Shown here one piece after another: positions 40,932 to 49,763 of a stretch of 64,000 nt of DNA. The notes under the pieces are model-generated. The model was not told the origin of the DNA, did no database searches, and was given only the letters and a program-made list of their open reading frames with translations. The stretch lies in NCBI RefSeq assembly GCF_003205205.1, contig NZ_QJRL01000012.1, forward strand, positions 85,090 through 149,089, given 5' to 3'. The position numbers and the translations under genes are program-made. Each line of letters starts with the position of its first letter. The first letter of the stretch is position 1. Source of the DNA: Pseudomonas sp. LB-090624 (lineage in GTDB: Bacteria > Pseudomonadota > Gammaproteobacteria > Pseudomonadales > Pseudomonadaceae).

Positions 40932-43900
40932 ATGGACACCACTGTGCCGGCAGATGCGCAGGCCGCCATCGACGCTTTCCAGGATGGCATCATCGGCAGG
41001 CGCTTGCCGCCCTGGTTGCGTCACGCCCCCGCTGAGCAACTGCCTGAGATTGGCAGGGCATTGGCAAACAGCCTTCGCTGCTGTGAGCAAGTGAACACGA
41101 TGCTGCGAGGCATCGAGGGCATTGACGGTTTCGTCGCTTCAGCCCTGGGAAAGGCGCTCGACGAGCGTTATGGGCTTGGCCGTAACCCGTACTCGCTCAG
41201 GTTTCTGCAGGGCCGTCGCGAAGCTGTGATCAACAGTCAGCCGGTTGGCGCGCACCTGACCACAGTGGTCTATGAAGAACAGCCACTGCTCGAAGTGGCA
41301 ATGCGCAATTTCACCGCCGCTCAGGCGCAGGAAGGTGGCCAGCCGCGCGGTAATCGCCTGCTCGTTCCCACCCACGGTACGGTCAAACCACCCACCAGCA
41401 TCGAGCTTGCCAAACTCTGTCGTGAGCTGGACCTGGGTGAACGCTATCAACGTCATCTGGATTCCATCCTCAAGCCCGCTGGCAGTGCCGAGCACGTGGT
41501 GGCCCGGCTTGTGGATGCCCTGCGCTACCGCATGCTTGTGGACGCCTACAAAGCCCGGCAACAAGGAACCCTGGATGACAGCGAGCTCGGCTTGCTGGTG
41601 GCGGTGTGCGAGAAGGGCAAGCTGCTGCGCCTGGCGGGCGACTCGGTGCAGGCCAGGCAGCTGAAATTGCTGGGTTGCCAGATCGAACAGGTGACGGTAT
41701 TCGCGGTGGTTGAGCAAGGTGTGCTGTTCAACACGACGCGTCGGGTGTTTCTTTACATACCTGGGGACCCTCGTTCGCCCTGGAGTGTGTTCGAGAGTAT
41801 CGACAAACTGAACCGCGAATTGGGCCGGCGCTTGCGCGACAAGGCCTATCGGCGTTTTTTCAGCCGCTTCGTGCTGCGACGGGACAGCCAGGCATTTTTC
41901 GCCCAGGTCGCGGAGCGCTTCGATGACCTGGCAGACTGGGCTTTTCGCGATCTGGAGCCGCGCTTGCAGGCCTACCCGCAGCCGTTGTTCATAAGCCAGG
42001 CACAGGCCCGTATCCAGCAGATCAAGGACGATGCGGCGATGATCGCAGTACCGGTGGCCAAACTGGATCGTGAGGTTCAGCGCCAGCATGACCTGCGCCT
42101 TGCAGCCGAAGGGTGGGCGCTGCTCAACCTGGCCAGTTTCTTTGTGCCTGGGCTCGGCCTGGCGCTGCTGGCCGTGACGGCCAGCGAGCTACTGAAAGAG
42201 GTCTACCATGGCGTTGAGGCTTGGCATGAAAACGACCGCCAGGAGGCGCTGGACCATTTGACCCATGTGGCTACAGACCTTGCCATCGTGGCGGCCACGG
42301 TAGCCGGGGTGGGTGTGGCTAGACGGGTTTGGGCCCGGTCTGCGAAGGTCGATGCCATGCTGCCGGCTCGGCTGGAAGACGGCACGGTGAAACTCTGGCA
42401 ACAAGACCTGACCCCGTTCCAAAGCCAGGTCCCCGATGCGGCCTCAAACCCGGACGCTTTGGGGATCCGGCGTCAGGAGGGGCTGGCCTGGATCGAAATG
42501 GACGGGCAGCACTATCGCGTAACGGAGGCGGCCGGCGGTGATCAATGGCAGCTGTATCCGGTCGACGGCCACGGGCCGTTGCTGCATCACAATGGCGCTG
42601 GTGCCTGGCGGTTGTGGAGTGAGCAACCTGCCGTGTGGCCCGACAAATACCGCATGTTCCGGCGCTTGGGTGAACCTTTCAACCGGCTGAATGATGAACA
42701 GATCGATCAGGTTCTGCTGTTCCACGGCCTTGATGGCGACGACGTGCGTGGCTTGCATGTCCATGCCCAGGCACCAAGCCCCGCGCTGATCGACAGTGTG
42801 GAGCGGGTCCAGCTTGATCAGCGCATCCGCAGCATGGTTGGCCGTTTGCGCAGCGGCGAGCCGGTAGAAGATGCAACCGTGCTCGATCACGTTCGGCGTT
42901 TGCCAGGCGCGGATGGGCTTACAGATCAGGCGCTGGCGAGGTTGGCATGGGCGCAGCGGCGAACACTGTTGCAGCACCTTTTTGAAGCAATGCAGCCCGA
43001 TGACAGCCTCGGCAGCACGGCGTTGCGCCGGGTGTTTCCTGGGCTGAACGTGCGTGGTGCGCAAGCCTTGGTACAGGCTGCCAGCAGCGTTGATCGCACA
43101 CGGTTGCTATCCAGCGGCAGGGTTGCCCTGGGGCTTGCCGAGGCGGCGAGGAGCAGTTTGCTGGCGACCCGGCAGGCACGGGTATTTGAAGCGCTGTACC
43201 TCGATACGCCGCAGCATGCAGACCTGGCCCGGGTGGTCGTGGGCTTGTTACGGTATCTGCCTGGGGGCGAACGAGGGGTAGGCTGGCGGCTTTACGAAGG
43301 TTGGCTGGGCGGGCCGATGCTGGCGAAGTCCGAGCAGGGGCAGCGGGCGTTCGATCTGGTGCACCTGGACGGTAGCTTTCAACTGTATGACAGCCACGGC
43401 ACGGCGCGTGGTGAGGCGGGTGAGCTGTTCGACGTCATGGCGCCTGCCTATACCGATGTACAACGGGAGGCGATGGGCATCGGCGATCCATTCTCGCACA
43501 ACCTCAGGGTGATGCTGGGGCGCGAAGCGGTACGCCACCGTGACCAGATCAGCCGTTTGCTGGGCGCGGTACGCCCGGGTGTTGTTCGACGGCCCATGCG
43601 CTTGGCCGATGGACGTATCGGCTACCCACTGGGTGGTGGTGGAGTGGGCGGTTTTGCATCCAGAGGGAGTGCCCTGAGGGCAACGCTGCGCGATCTGTTT
43701 CCGTGGTTGAGTGATCAACAGGTCGAAACTTTCGCCGATGAGGCCAGGCGCTCAGGGCAGCAACTGGAACACGTACTGACGAGCCTTCGCAATGAGTTCG
43801 CGATGCTTCGCATGACGCTGAATACCTGGGTCGCACGCGCGCAGGGCGATGTCATGGATGATCGCGAGGCGTTGCGCCAGACGTTGTTCAATTGCTGGAG

Positions 43901-45425
43901 GCGGTCGGTGGGTGTGGGGGAACTGCAAATCAATGCCCAGGAAAACCTCCACGTCATGTTCTGTAATTTCAAACCAGGCGGCTTGCCCAACATTCCCGTG
44001 CAGGTCAGCTTCAGGGGCGTTACCAGCTTGTCGCTGTTGCACCTTGACCTTCTGGAGGTCCCCAGCAGCCTCCTGCTGGCTTTTCCTAGCCTGCACACCC
44101 TTGACCTGGGAGGGAACCTTCTGACGCGCCTTCCGCAACCTTTATTGCAAATAGAGCAGCTGCGGCATCTGAGCCTGACCAACAACCGCATCGTCCTGAA
44201 CATTGCACAAACCGCCACACTGGCCAGTTGCGCCAGCCTGCAGTCTCTCGACCTGTCCCACAACCCCTTGGGCAGGTTCATGCTGGCAGGTTTGACTGAA
44301 TTGCGTTGGCTGAACTTGCGCGACACACAGATCGCGCAATTTCCACTGGGCGTGTTCGACAACACTCAAGTGGTGTCCGTTGACTTGCGGGATAACCGGA
44401 TCAGGCACATTCCAGAGAGTTTCTTCCAGTTGCCCGTGTGGCATCGGCGACGGTTTCGTCTGAATGGGAACCCGCTGGGCGAAGCCCAGACGTTACGTTT
44501 GCAGGCTGCATTGAGTAGCGATGATCCTGGCCTGGACGAGGAGCAAGCGCTTCTGCGGCTGCAGCGCGCCCGTGAAGTATGGGGGGATGCCGTGGCCCCT
44601 GAGCACCGCGGCTTGATGCTTGCTGCCTGGGACTCGCTGGACTCAGGTGAGGATGCCGACCGCTTTTTCCGTGTGCTTCGCCAGTTGTTGCTGTCCGAAG
44701 ACTTTCGTGTCAATGCCCGTGCACTGGGCAATCGGGTGATGGCGGTATTGCAAGCCATGGCCATTACGCCAGAGTTGCGGCAGAACCTGCTGTCGGTGGC
44801 CAATGATGAGTGGGGTTGCCAGGATGGTGCCACTTGGTGCTTGAGCAACCTTGAACTGAACCTGCTGGTTTGGCAGGTTGAACATGCAGCCCAGGGGGAA
44901 AGCGAGCGGGCCTTGCTCGACCTGGGAAGACGTCTATGGCGCCACGATGCGGTCGACAGGTTCGCTACCCGATGGGCGCTGCGACATGGCAGGATGCTGG
45001 AAGGAAGCGAGGTAGGGTTGGCTTTCCGGATCGGGTTGAGGGAGCGTCTCGACTTGCCACTGCAGGTGGGAGAAATGAGCTTCCTCGCGATCTCGGGCGT
45101 GCTGGAGGCGGACCTTGCAGAAGCAGAGGCTGCGGTGCGGGCTGCAGAAACCCCGGAAGAGATTGCCCGCTCCATGGTGGATCGTGAGTTCTGGCAGGCG
45201 CACCTGGAGCGTACTCACCCTGACCGTTTCGCGGCGGTCGACCTGCCGTTCAGAAGGCAGCTTGAAACGGTACTGGACGATGAAGCGCTGACCGAGGGGG
45301 CAAGGATCGATCAGGCGGACGCCATTCGTGATGCTCAGCGCGCTGCACGCAGAGGGCTGATGCTGGATATGACCACGCAAGCGATGGAAGTGGGGCCGAC
45401 GGGGCCTTCTATCGACGTGCGTTGA
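40932..45425 (+). CDS. Giant LRR/NEL-type E3 ubiquitin ligase-like toxin (paralogue 3)
   Basis: 1497 residues from the ATG at 40932, preceded by AAGAGG; an in-frame ATG six codons upstream lacks a good site. Dermonecrotic-toxin-like N-terminus (AYRRFFSRFVLRRDSQAFF), hydrophobic SFFVPGLGLALLAVTA segment near 395-425, leucine-rich repeats at about 1023-1190 (LHTLDLGGNLLTRLP, LRHLSLTNNRIVL, VVSVDLRDNRIRHIP) and a NEL domain with Cys1296 in GCQDGATW. The region FWQAHLERTHPDRF near the end matches NEL ligases closely. Probably arose with paralogue 2 by duplication and may share its transcript. Confidence 0.85.
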   Translation: MDTTVPADAQAAIDAFQDGIIGRRLPPWLRHAPAEQLPEIGRALANSLRCCEQVNTMLRGIEGIDGFVASALGKALDERYGLGRNPYSLRFLQGRREAVINSQPVGAHLTTVVYEEQPLLEVAMRNFTAAQAQEGGQPRGNRLLVPTHGTVKPPTSIELAKLCRELDLGERYQRHLDSILKPAGSAEHVVARLVDALRYRMLVDAYKARQQGTLDDSELGLLVAVCEKGKLLRLAGDSVQARQLKLLGCQIEQVTVFAVVEQGVLFNTTRRVFLYIPGDPRSPWSVFESIDKLNRELGRRLRDKAYRRFFSRFVLRRDSQAFFAQVAERFDDLADWAFRDLEPRLQAYPQPLFISQAQARIQQIKDDAAMIAVPVAKLDREVQRQHDLRLAAEGWALLNLASFFVPGLGLALLAVTASELLKEVYHGVEAWHENDRQEALDHLTHVATDLAIVAATVAGVGVARRVWARSAKVDAMLPARLEDGTVKLWQQDLTPFQSQVPDAASNPDALGIRRQEGLAWIEMDGQHYRVTEAAGGDQWQLYPVDGHGPLLHHNGAGAWRLWSEQPAVWPDKYRMFRRLGEPFNRLNDEQIDQVLLFHGLDGDDVRGLHVHAQAPSPALIDSVERVQLDQRIRSMVGRLRSGEPVEDATVLDHVRRLPGADGLTDQALARLAWAQRRTLLQHLFEAMQPDDSLGSTALRRVFPGLNVRGAQALVQAASSVDRTRLLSSGRVALGLAEAARSSLLATRQARVFEALYLDTPQHADLARVVVGLLRYLPGGERGVGWRLYEGWLGGPMLAKSEQGQRAFDLVHLDGSFQLYDSHGTARGEAGELFDVMAPAYTDVQREAMGIGDPFSHNLRVMLGREAVRHRDQISRLLGAVRPGVVRRPMRLADGRIGYPLGGGGVGGFASRGSALRATLRDLFPWLSDQQVETFADEARRSGQQLEHVLTSLRNEFAMLRMTLNTWVARAQGDVMDDREALRQTLFNCWRRSVGVGELQINAQENLHVMFCNFKPGGLPNIPVQVSFRGVTSLSLLHLDLLEVPSSLLLAFPSLHTLDLGGNLLTRLPQPLLQIEQLRHLSLTNNRIVLNIAQTATLASCASLQSLDLSHNPLGRFMLAGLTELRWLNLRDTQIAQFPLGVFDNTQVVSVDLRDNRIRHIPESFFQLPVWHRRRFRLNGNPLGEAQTLRLQAALSSDDPGLDEEQALLRLQRAREVWGDAVAPEHRGLMLAAWDSLDSGEDADRFFRVLRQLLLSEDFRVNARALGNRVMAVLQAMAITPELRQNLLSVANDEWGCQDGATWCLSNLELNLLVWQVEHAAQGESERALLDLGRRLWRHDAVDRFATRWALRHGRMLEGSEVGLAFRIGLRERLDLPLQVGEMSFLAISGVLEADLAEAEAAVRAAETPEEIARSMVDREFWQAHLERTHPDRFAAVDLPFRRQLETVLDDEALTEGARIDQADAIRDAQRAARRGLMLDMTTQAMEVGPTGPSIDVR

Positions 45426-45651
45426 CATGCGCGCCGGGTAGGGGGGCTGGCCCCTGCCAAAGCACCTTTGGGCTATGCTCAATCAAGCTGATAGCGGTTT
45501 GTTCCCGCACCGTAGTTCTGGCTTCAGGAAGCTCGGAAATCGACAGTTACTTTTGCGCACCCCATTCGTGGATGAAGTGGTTTAGGCTCCCTGTCGGATT
45601 TTTCTCCGTGATCTGTAGTCATTGGTATATCGAGACAATAAGGAGATACGC

Positions 45652-46200
45652 ATGCTCGTCCGGTCACTGACCCTAGCAACCTTGCTTGCTGTTGCCGCCC
45701 CCTTGTTTGCCGCAGACAGTGATGCGCCTTTAGCCAAGGAACTGGGCAAGGCCAGGCCATTGGTGGTCATTGCGCCGAGCAGTGCCGACCCGACATTGCG
45801 AGCGCTGAACAAGGCGCTGGAGGACCCGGCTACCCAGGCCAAGTTCAAGGAGCGCAACCTGGTGCTGTACAGCGTGGCGCAAATGATGGGTAAACGTGAG
45901 GACAAGAACCTCGAGCAGCAGACCACCATGGCCCTGATCCGCGAACTGAAGCTGGGCGCGAGCAAAGGCACCAAGGTGATTCTGGTGGGCAAGGACGGTG
46001 AGCGGCATATCCTCAAGGATGACGAAGAGAACACGCCACTCGATCCGGCGGTAATCTTCAAGGCCGTCGATGACCTGCCTGCCAGCGAAAAGGCGGTAGC
46101 AGCGCCCGAGCCCGTGGCCGCGGCACCGGAAGCCAAGCCCAAGGCCAAGGACAGCAAGCCTGCCAAGCCGGCAGCACCGCCCAAACCGCTGGAAGACTGA
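45652..46200 (+). CDS. DUF4174 exported protein
   Basis: 182 residues from the ATG at 45652, with AGGAG six bases upstream. Signal peptide MLVRSLTLATLLAVAAPLFA, then a DUF4174-like domain (RPLVVIAPSSADPTLRALNKAL ... KVILVGKDGERHIL, about 30-140) with a thioredoxin-like strand order but no CxxC, and a low-complexity Ala/Pro/Lys tail (about 145-182). It probably lies in the periplasm. It is directly upstream of the RiPP precursor gene, but the 174-base gap with its own operator argues for separate transcription. Confidence 0.75.
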   Translation: MLVRSLTLATLLAVAAPLFAADSDAPLAKELGKARPLVVIAPSSADPTLRALNKALEDPATQAKFKERNLVLYSVAQMMGKREDKNLEQQTTMALIRELKLGASKGTKVILVGKDGERHILKDDEENTPLDPAVIFKAVDDLPASEKAVAAPEPVAAAPEAKPKAKDSKPAKPAAPPKPLED

Positions 46201-46248
46201 ACGTATGACGGCCCTGGGCTGATGCCTGGGGCTACTTGCCGGTCTTTG

Positions 46249-46264
46249 TGTATCCCACTGTATC
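46249..46264 (+). promoter_or_regulatory. Direct-repeat operator (TGTATC-N4-TGTATC) before hvfA
   Basis: Two exact TGTATC half-sites at 46249-46254 and 46259-46264, spaced 10 bases start to start, one helical turn, as expected for an OmpR-family dimer. The same design occurs before the membrane-protein operon (49727) and before the two-component/DUF2790 genes (51858). The site is 110 bases upstream of the RiPP precursor start. Confidence 0.6.
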
Positions 46265-46374
46265 TGGCCGCCATGCAGACGGGTTTTCATACAAAAGCGC
46301 CCCTTGCCCGATACATCCACGACAAACCGCAACGGCTTAATGGCTCCACTACCCCAGCACAGTGGAGCATCACC

Positions 46375-46866
46375 ATGACCCAAGTACGAAACACTCTCGG
46401 CCTGCTCGGCGCCGCCTTGATCGGCAGCATGGCATTGAGCAGCAGTGCGTTTGCCGTCGAACCGTTGGCCCAGGGTTACCAGTTGGCTTCAGCCAAGGTC
46501 GCCGGCGAGGGCAAGTGTGGTGAAGGCAAGTGCGGTGGCAGCGCCAAGGCCACTCAGAACGAAGGCAAATGCGGTGAAGGCAAATGCGGGGCGAGCGCCA
46601 AAGCCGGGGCGGAGGGTAAATGTGGCGAAGGCAAGTGTGGTGATGCCTCGTTCGCCAAAACCGACAGCAACCACGATGGCAAAGTCTCGCGCGATGAGTT
46701 TCTTGCCGTGGCCAAAGACCGTGCCGGTGATTTCGCCAAGATCGACCGTAACCACGACGGCTTCATCTCCGAACAGGAGGCAGCGGATCACCTCAAGGCG
46801 ATCTACCAGGCCAATGGCAAAGCCATGCCCGAAGGCGTGTTCAGCCACCTGACCGGCAAGCCCTGA
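46375..46866 (+). CDS. hvfA: HvfA-like copper-binding RiPP precursor fused to EF-hands
   Basis: 163 residues from the ATG at 46375 (GGAG upstream). A signal peptide (1-27, ending SSSAFA) is followed by three EGKCGEGKCG units (45-54, 63-72, 80-89; six Cys) and then two canonical EF-hand loops: DSNHDGKVSRDE (97-108) and DRNHDGFISEQE (124-135). EGKCG motifs mark the HvfA/bufferin-type RiPPs, whose cysteines are converted to oxazolone/thioamide or thiooxazole groups by an MNIO enzyme and then bind copper. The maturase genes follow directly. The EF-hand half is an addition absent from the minimal family form and suggests combined Ca2+ and copper binding. Product expected in the periplasm. Confidence 0.88.
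   Translation: MTQVRNTLGLLGAALIGSMALSSSAFAVEPLAQGYQLASAKVAGEGKCGEGKCGGSAKATQNEGKCGEGKCGASAKAGAEGKCGEGKCGDASFAKTDSNHDGKVSRDEFLAVAKDRAGDFAKIDRNHDGFISEQEAADHLKAIYQANGKAMPEGVFSHLTGKP
46507..46641 (+). repeat. Three 30-bp units encoding EGKCGEGKCG
   Basis: In-frame copies at 46507-46536, 46561-46590 and 46612-46641, separated by 24 and 21 bases of Ala/Ser/Lys-rich linker. Synonymous differences between copies (AAG/AAA, TGT/TGC) show selection on the peptide rather than recent copying. Confidence 0.85.
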
Positions 46867-46889
46867 CATTCTGCCCCCTTGAAACGCCG

Positions 46890-46922
46890 CAACGCCCCTC
46901 CTGCTGGTCAGGCGGGGCGTTG
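46890..46922 (+). promoter_or_regulatory. Intercistronic hairpin between hvfA and hvfB
   Basis: A stem of 9 bp (CAACGCCCC / GGGGCGTTG), one mismatch and 4 bp more (CCTG / CAGG) around a CTGGT loop. There is no following T-run, so it is better read as a partial terminator or mRNA stabiliser that lets the precursor be made in excess over its maturases. Confidence 0.6.
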
Positions 46923-46944
46923 TGCCTGTTGCGGAGACCTGTTC

Positions 46945-47793
46945 ATGTACCCCACACCTTTGCACCCACGACCTTTACGGGCAGGGCTTGGCCTGCGTCG
47001 CGGCCTGCTGCCGGAGCTGCTGGCCATGCCGGCTGGCGCAGTGGACTTTCTCGAATGCGCACCGGAAAACTGGATTGCCGTCGGCGGGGCCTACGGCAAA
47101 GGCCTGGCTCAACTGGCCGAGCGTTTCCCCATTGCTTGCCATGGCTTGTCGTTGTCGTTGGGAGGCAGCGCGCCGCTTGACCAGCATTTCCTCGGCCAGA
47201 CCCGGCAGTTTCTTGACCGCCACCAGGTGCGGCTGTACAGCGAGCACCTGAGCTACTGCAGTGATGACGGGCACCTGTACGACCTGATGCCCATTCCCTT
47301 CACCGACGAAGCCGTACGCCATGTAGCCGCGCGCATACGCCAGGCCCAGGAGCAACTGGAACGGCGCATCGCGGTGGAAAATATCAGCTACTACGCCGCG
47401 CCTTACCAGGCCATGAGCGAGCTCGACTTTGTTCGTGCCGTACTCGATGAAGCCGATTGCGACCTGCTGCTGGACGTCAACAACGTCTTCGTCAACGCCT
47501 GCAACCATGGCTATGACGCCCAGCAATTCCTGGCAGGGTTGCCTCAGGCGCGAGTGACCGGCATGCACGTGGCCGGCCATTACGATGAAGCGCCGGACCT
47601 GAAGGTCGATACCCATGGGGCTGCGGTAAAGGACGATGTATGGGCGCTGTACGCCGTTGCCTGCAGGCGCTTTGGTGTGCAACCCACGGTGCTTGAGCGC
47701 GACTTCAACTACCCGCCACTGGCTGAGCTGTTGGCCGAGACAGCACGCATTCGTGAAGTGCAGTGCGCTGTGGGAGGCCAAGCAAATGAATGA
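46945..47793 (+). CDS. hvfB: MNIO-family (DUF692) RiPP maturase
   Basis: 282 residues from the ATG at 46945 (GGAG upstream). Iron-binding residues of multinuclear non-heme iron oxidative enzymes lie in the usual blocks: [50 protein letters not shown] and [12 protein letters not shown] enzymes of this branch oxidise cysteine in the EGKCG motif of the precursor, with a DUF2063 partner that recognises it. The precursor gene precedes and the partner gene overlaps this one by eight bases. Cytoplasmic action is expected, before the peptide is exported. Confidence 0.93.
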   Translation: MYPTPLHPRPLRAGLGLRRGLLPELLAMPAGAVDFLECAPENWIAVGGAYGKGLAQLAERFPIACHGLSLSLGGSAPLDQHFLGQTRQFLDRHQVRLYSEHLSYCSDDGHLYDLMPIPFTDEAVRHVAARIRQAQEQLERRIAVENISYYAAPYQAMSELDFVRAVLDEADCDLLLDVNNVFVNACNHGYDAQQFLAGLPQARVTGMHVAGHYDEAPDLKVDTHGAAVKDDVWALYAVACRRFGVQPTVLERDFNYPPLAELLAETARIREVQCAVGGQANE

Positions 47794-48481
47794 GACGTTG
47801 CGCGAGCAGCAATACACCCTGGCCCGGCACCTGCGCGACCCGCAGCGCCATGCCCCTCCGCCTGGCATTGAGGCACGCCGGCTTAAGGTTTACCGCGAGC
47901 TGTTCTATGGCGCTATCGAAGGTCTGCTGGCTGGCAGCTTCCCGGTGATGCGCCAGGCGCTGGGTGAGCAACGCTGGCACGCCCGGGTACATGATTTCTA
48001 CGCCAGTTACCGCAGCCAGACACCCTTGTTTACCGAGGTGGCCGAAGCTTTCGTCGACTACTTGCAAGGGGTGGCGCTGGACGCGCCCTGGCAGCTGGAG
48101 CTGGCCCACTACGAGTGGATCGAGGCGCAGCTGTACCTGAGTGATGCCGAAGACCCGATGCATGATCCTGCGGGTGACTTGCTGGACCGTGAGCCGCTGT
48201 TGTCTTGCGTGGCACGGGTCTTGGCTTATCGGTGGCCGGTGGAGCGTATCGGCAGGGATTACCAGCCTGATGCTGCGCCAGAGTCACCGACCTTGCTGCT
48301 GGTCTATCGCGATGCCGGGTTGCAGGTGCGCTTCGCGCGGCTGGCGCCAATGGCGTATCGGTTGCTGGTGGCGCAGGGGACTGGCCGCGGGCGGCTGCAG
48401 GCGTTGGGCGGGGATATGGCGCAGGGCTTGGCGTTGCTGCAGGGGTTGCGCCAGCAGGGCGTGATCATCGGTACCCGCTGA
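47786..48481 (+). CDS. hvfC: DUF2063 partner of the MNIO maturase
   Basis: 231 residues from the ATG at 47786, overlapping the maturase stop by eight bases, so translation is coupled. The N-terminal DUF2063 helical domain ([50 protein letters not shown]) is followed by a second alpha/beta domain that in related systems binds the peptide substrate. It guides the HvfA leader to the MNIO active site. Ends at a hairpin facing the convergent DoxX gene. Confidence 0.92.
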   Translation: MNETLREQQYTLARHLRDPQRHAPPPGIEARRLKVYRELFYGAIEGLLAGSFPVMRQALGEQRWHARVHDFYASYRSQTPLFTEVAEAFVDYLQGVALDAPWQLELAHYEWIEAQLYLSDAEDPMHDPAGDLLDREPLLSCVARVLAYRWPVERIGRDYQPDAAPESPTLLLVYRDAGLQVRFARLAPMAYRLLVAQGTGRGRLQALGGDMAQGLALLQGLRQQGVIIGTR

Positions 48482-48493
48482 GTGCGCGTATCA

Positions 48494-48510
48494 GGGGCGC
48501 ATTGCGCCCC
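48494..48510. terminator. Hairpin between convergent hvfC and DoxX genes
   Basis: A 7-bp stem (GGGGCGC / GCGCCCC) with a three-base loop sits between the two stop codons. It lacks a clear T-run; it may work in both directions. Confidence 0.55.
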
Positions 48511-48522
48511 ATCGCAACGGTT

Positions 48523-49011
48523 TCAGCTGCACAACCGCGCCCTCAGCCAATGATCCAGGCTCAGGCGCCCAGCCCCCTTGAGCAGCAGCGGCAGCAACGC
48601 CACCAGGTAGATCAACGGCAGCTTGTAGTTGCCAAAGCCTTGGTCGGTAATCGCATAGCCCTGGGCCAGTTCAGCCAGGCTCGACCAGTGCGCCGGCCAG
48701 TGCACGGCAGCAATCGCTACTACCGTCACCACCATCAGTCCCAGTGACGCCAGCCGGGTACCAAGACCCAGCAACAGCAACAGCGGCAATATCAGCTCTG
48801 CCCACATCGACAACTGCCAGTTCCACTCCGCCGGCAGTTGATTGAACGGGAACGGGAAGCTGGCCTGCAGGTCGGCGAACCAGTTACTGCCGTTGAGCTT
48901 CTCCAGGCCGGATTCGAAAAACTCCCAGGCCAGAAACAGTCGCAAGGGCAGGTCGGCACTCCAGGCACCGAGGCGGTCGAAGGTGGTCAGGGTGCGGGTC
49001 AAGGTAGTCAT
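48523..49011 (-). CDS. DoxX-family membrane protein, HvfX-like
   Basis: 162 residues from the ATG at 49011. Four transmembrane helices and the DoxX pattern [19 protein letters not shown] at the start. In Haemophilus-type and other clusters a DoxX protein (HvfX/HvfD) belongs to the copper-RiPP locus. Here it is on the opposite strand, convergent to hvfABC and downstream of the ferric-reductase-like gene by only 14 bases. A role in export or redox handling of the modified peptide is inferred from this context. Confidence 0.82.
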   Translation of the reverse strand: MTTLTRTLTTFDRLGAWSADLPLRLFLAWEFFESGLEKLNGSNWFADLQASFPFPFNQLPAEWNWQLSMWAELILPLLLLLGLGTRLASLGLMVVTVVAIAAVHWPAHWSSLAELAQGYAITDQGFGNYKLPLIYLVALLPLLLKGAGRLSLDHWLRARLCS

Positions 49012-49025
49012 TGGCGGTACTCGGT

Positions 49026-49643
49026 TCAGGAAAGGGCTTGGGCGCGGCGGCGTTGTTGACGGGCGAGTTTGGCGGTGAGCTTGACGGCGACGGCGCTGAA
49101 CATCAGGGCGAACGCCAGGGGGTACCACCCCCCCATGGGAATGCGTTTGTAGAACGACAGGCAGAACACCGCAGCCAGCAGCCACATGCCGCTGCTGTGC
49201 AGGGCTCGCCAGGCACTGCCGCCCAACAGGCGCGTGGGGGCCTTGAACGAGGTGATGGTGAGCAGCAGCAGGAACAGGTAGCCGACGCTGCCGGGCAGGC
49301 TGGACGTGAGCGTGCGGCCGGCCCAGAACAATGCCGGGAATTCTTGGGCGTAGCGGTAGATCAGCAGGCCATGCACCGTGTGTGAGAAGGCAAAGGCCAG
49401 GCCCAGGTAGCGCCGTTCCTGCAGGATGCGGCGGCTTGCCGTGCCAGGCAGCAAGGTCGCAAGCGACGACCCCAGGAATGCCAGCAAGAACAGCGCGAAG
49501 GAGCTGCGCGCGGTGGCGCGGATGGCACTGCGCAGGCCGTCCGGGTCAGGCTGGCTGGCGAGGACCACGGCGGTCATCGCCAGGGTCAGGCCGGCGAGGG
49601 TGGCGAACAGCTTCCAGCCGGACGGCAGGGTAAGGGCTTTCAT
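49026..49643 (-). CDS. Ferric-reductase-like heme membrane protein
   Basis: 205 residues with six hydrophobic helices, resembling the ferric-reductase-like/MsrQ-YedZ transmembrane fold. Likely heme ligands are the His in [11 protein letters not shown] and in LHSSGMW. Such proteins pass electrons across the inner membrane, for example to a periplasmic reductase or metal. It is first in an operon with the DoxX gene and has the TGTATC-type operator in front of it, linking it to the RiPP and two-component genes. Confidence 0.75.
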   Translation of the reverse strand: MKALTLPSGWKLFATLAGLTLAMTAVVLASQPDPDGLRSAIRATARSSFALFLLAFLGSSLATLLPGTASRRILQERRYLGLAFAFSHTVHGLLIYRYAQEFPALFWAGRTLTSSLPGSVGYLFLLLLTITSFKAPTRLLGGSAWRALHSSGMWLLAAVFCLSFYKRIPMGGWYPLAFALMFSAVAVKLTAKLARQQRRRAQALS

Positions 49644-49726
49644 CAGAAGGGCTCCCGGTGTGTGATGGTGTGACCGGGAGTGTGTGACGGCGGCGTATCT
49701 GCAGTGTGTCGGGGTGGGTAGGGTTG

Positions 49727-49742
49727 TGTATCGGTTTGTAGG
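49727..49742 (-). promoter_or_regulatory. Direct-repeat operator before the ferric-reductase-like operon
   Basis: TGTATC (49727-49732) and TGTAGG (49737-49742) at 10-base spacing, written on the plus strand, lie about 85 bases upstream of the start at 49643. A weaker pair (CGTATC 49694, TGTGTC 49705) is closer. A hairpin CTCCCGGT/ACCGGGAG (49652-49680) may end the preceding two-component transcript. Confidence 0.5.
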
Positions 49743-49763
49743 GCAAACGCCGGGCGCTTGCCT

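Noticed and set aside
45426..45651. Short open frame between the last NEL gene and the DUF4174 gene
   Set aside because: It overlaps the DUF4174 ribosome binding site and start in another frame, and has a low-complexity composition; I see nothing else in this gap.
46507..46641. Repeats in hvfA as a possible CRISPR or satellite
   Set aside because: The units are in frame, encode EGKCGEGKCG, and differ only by synonymous changes; they are protein repeats.
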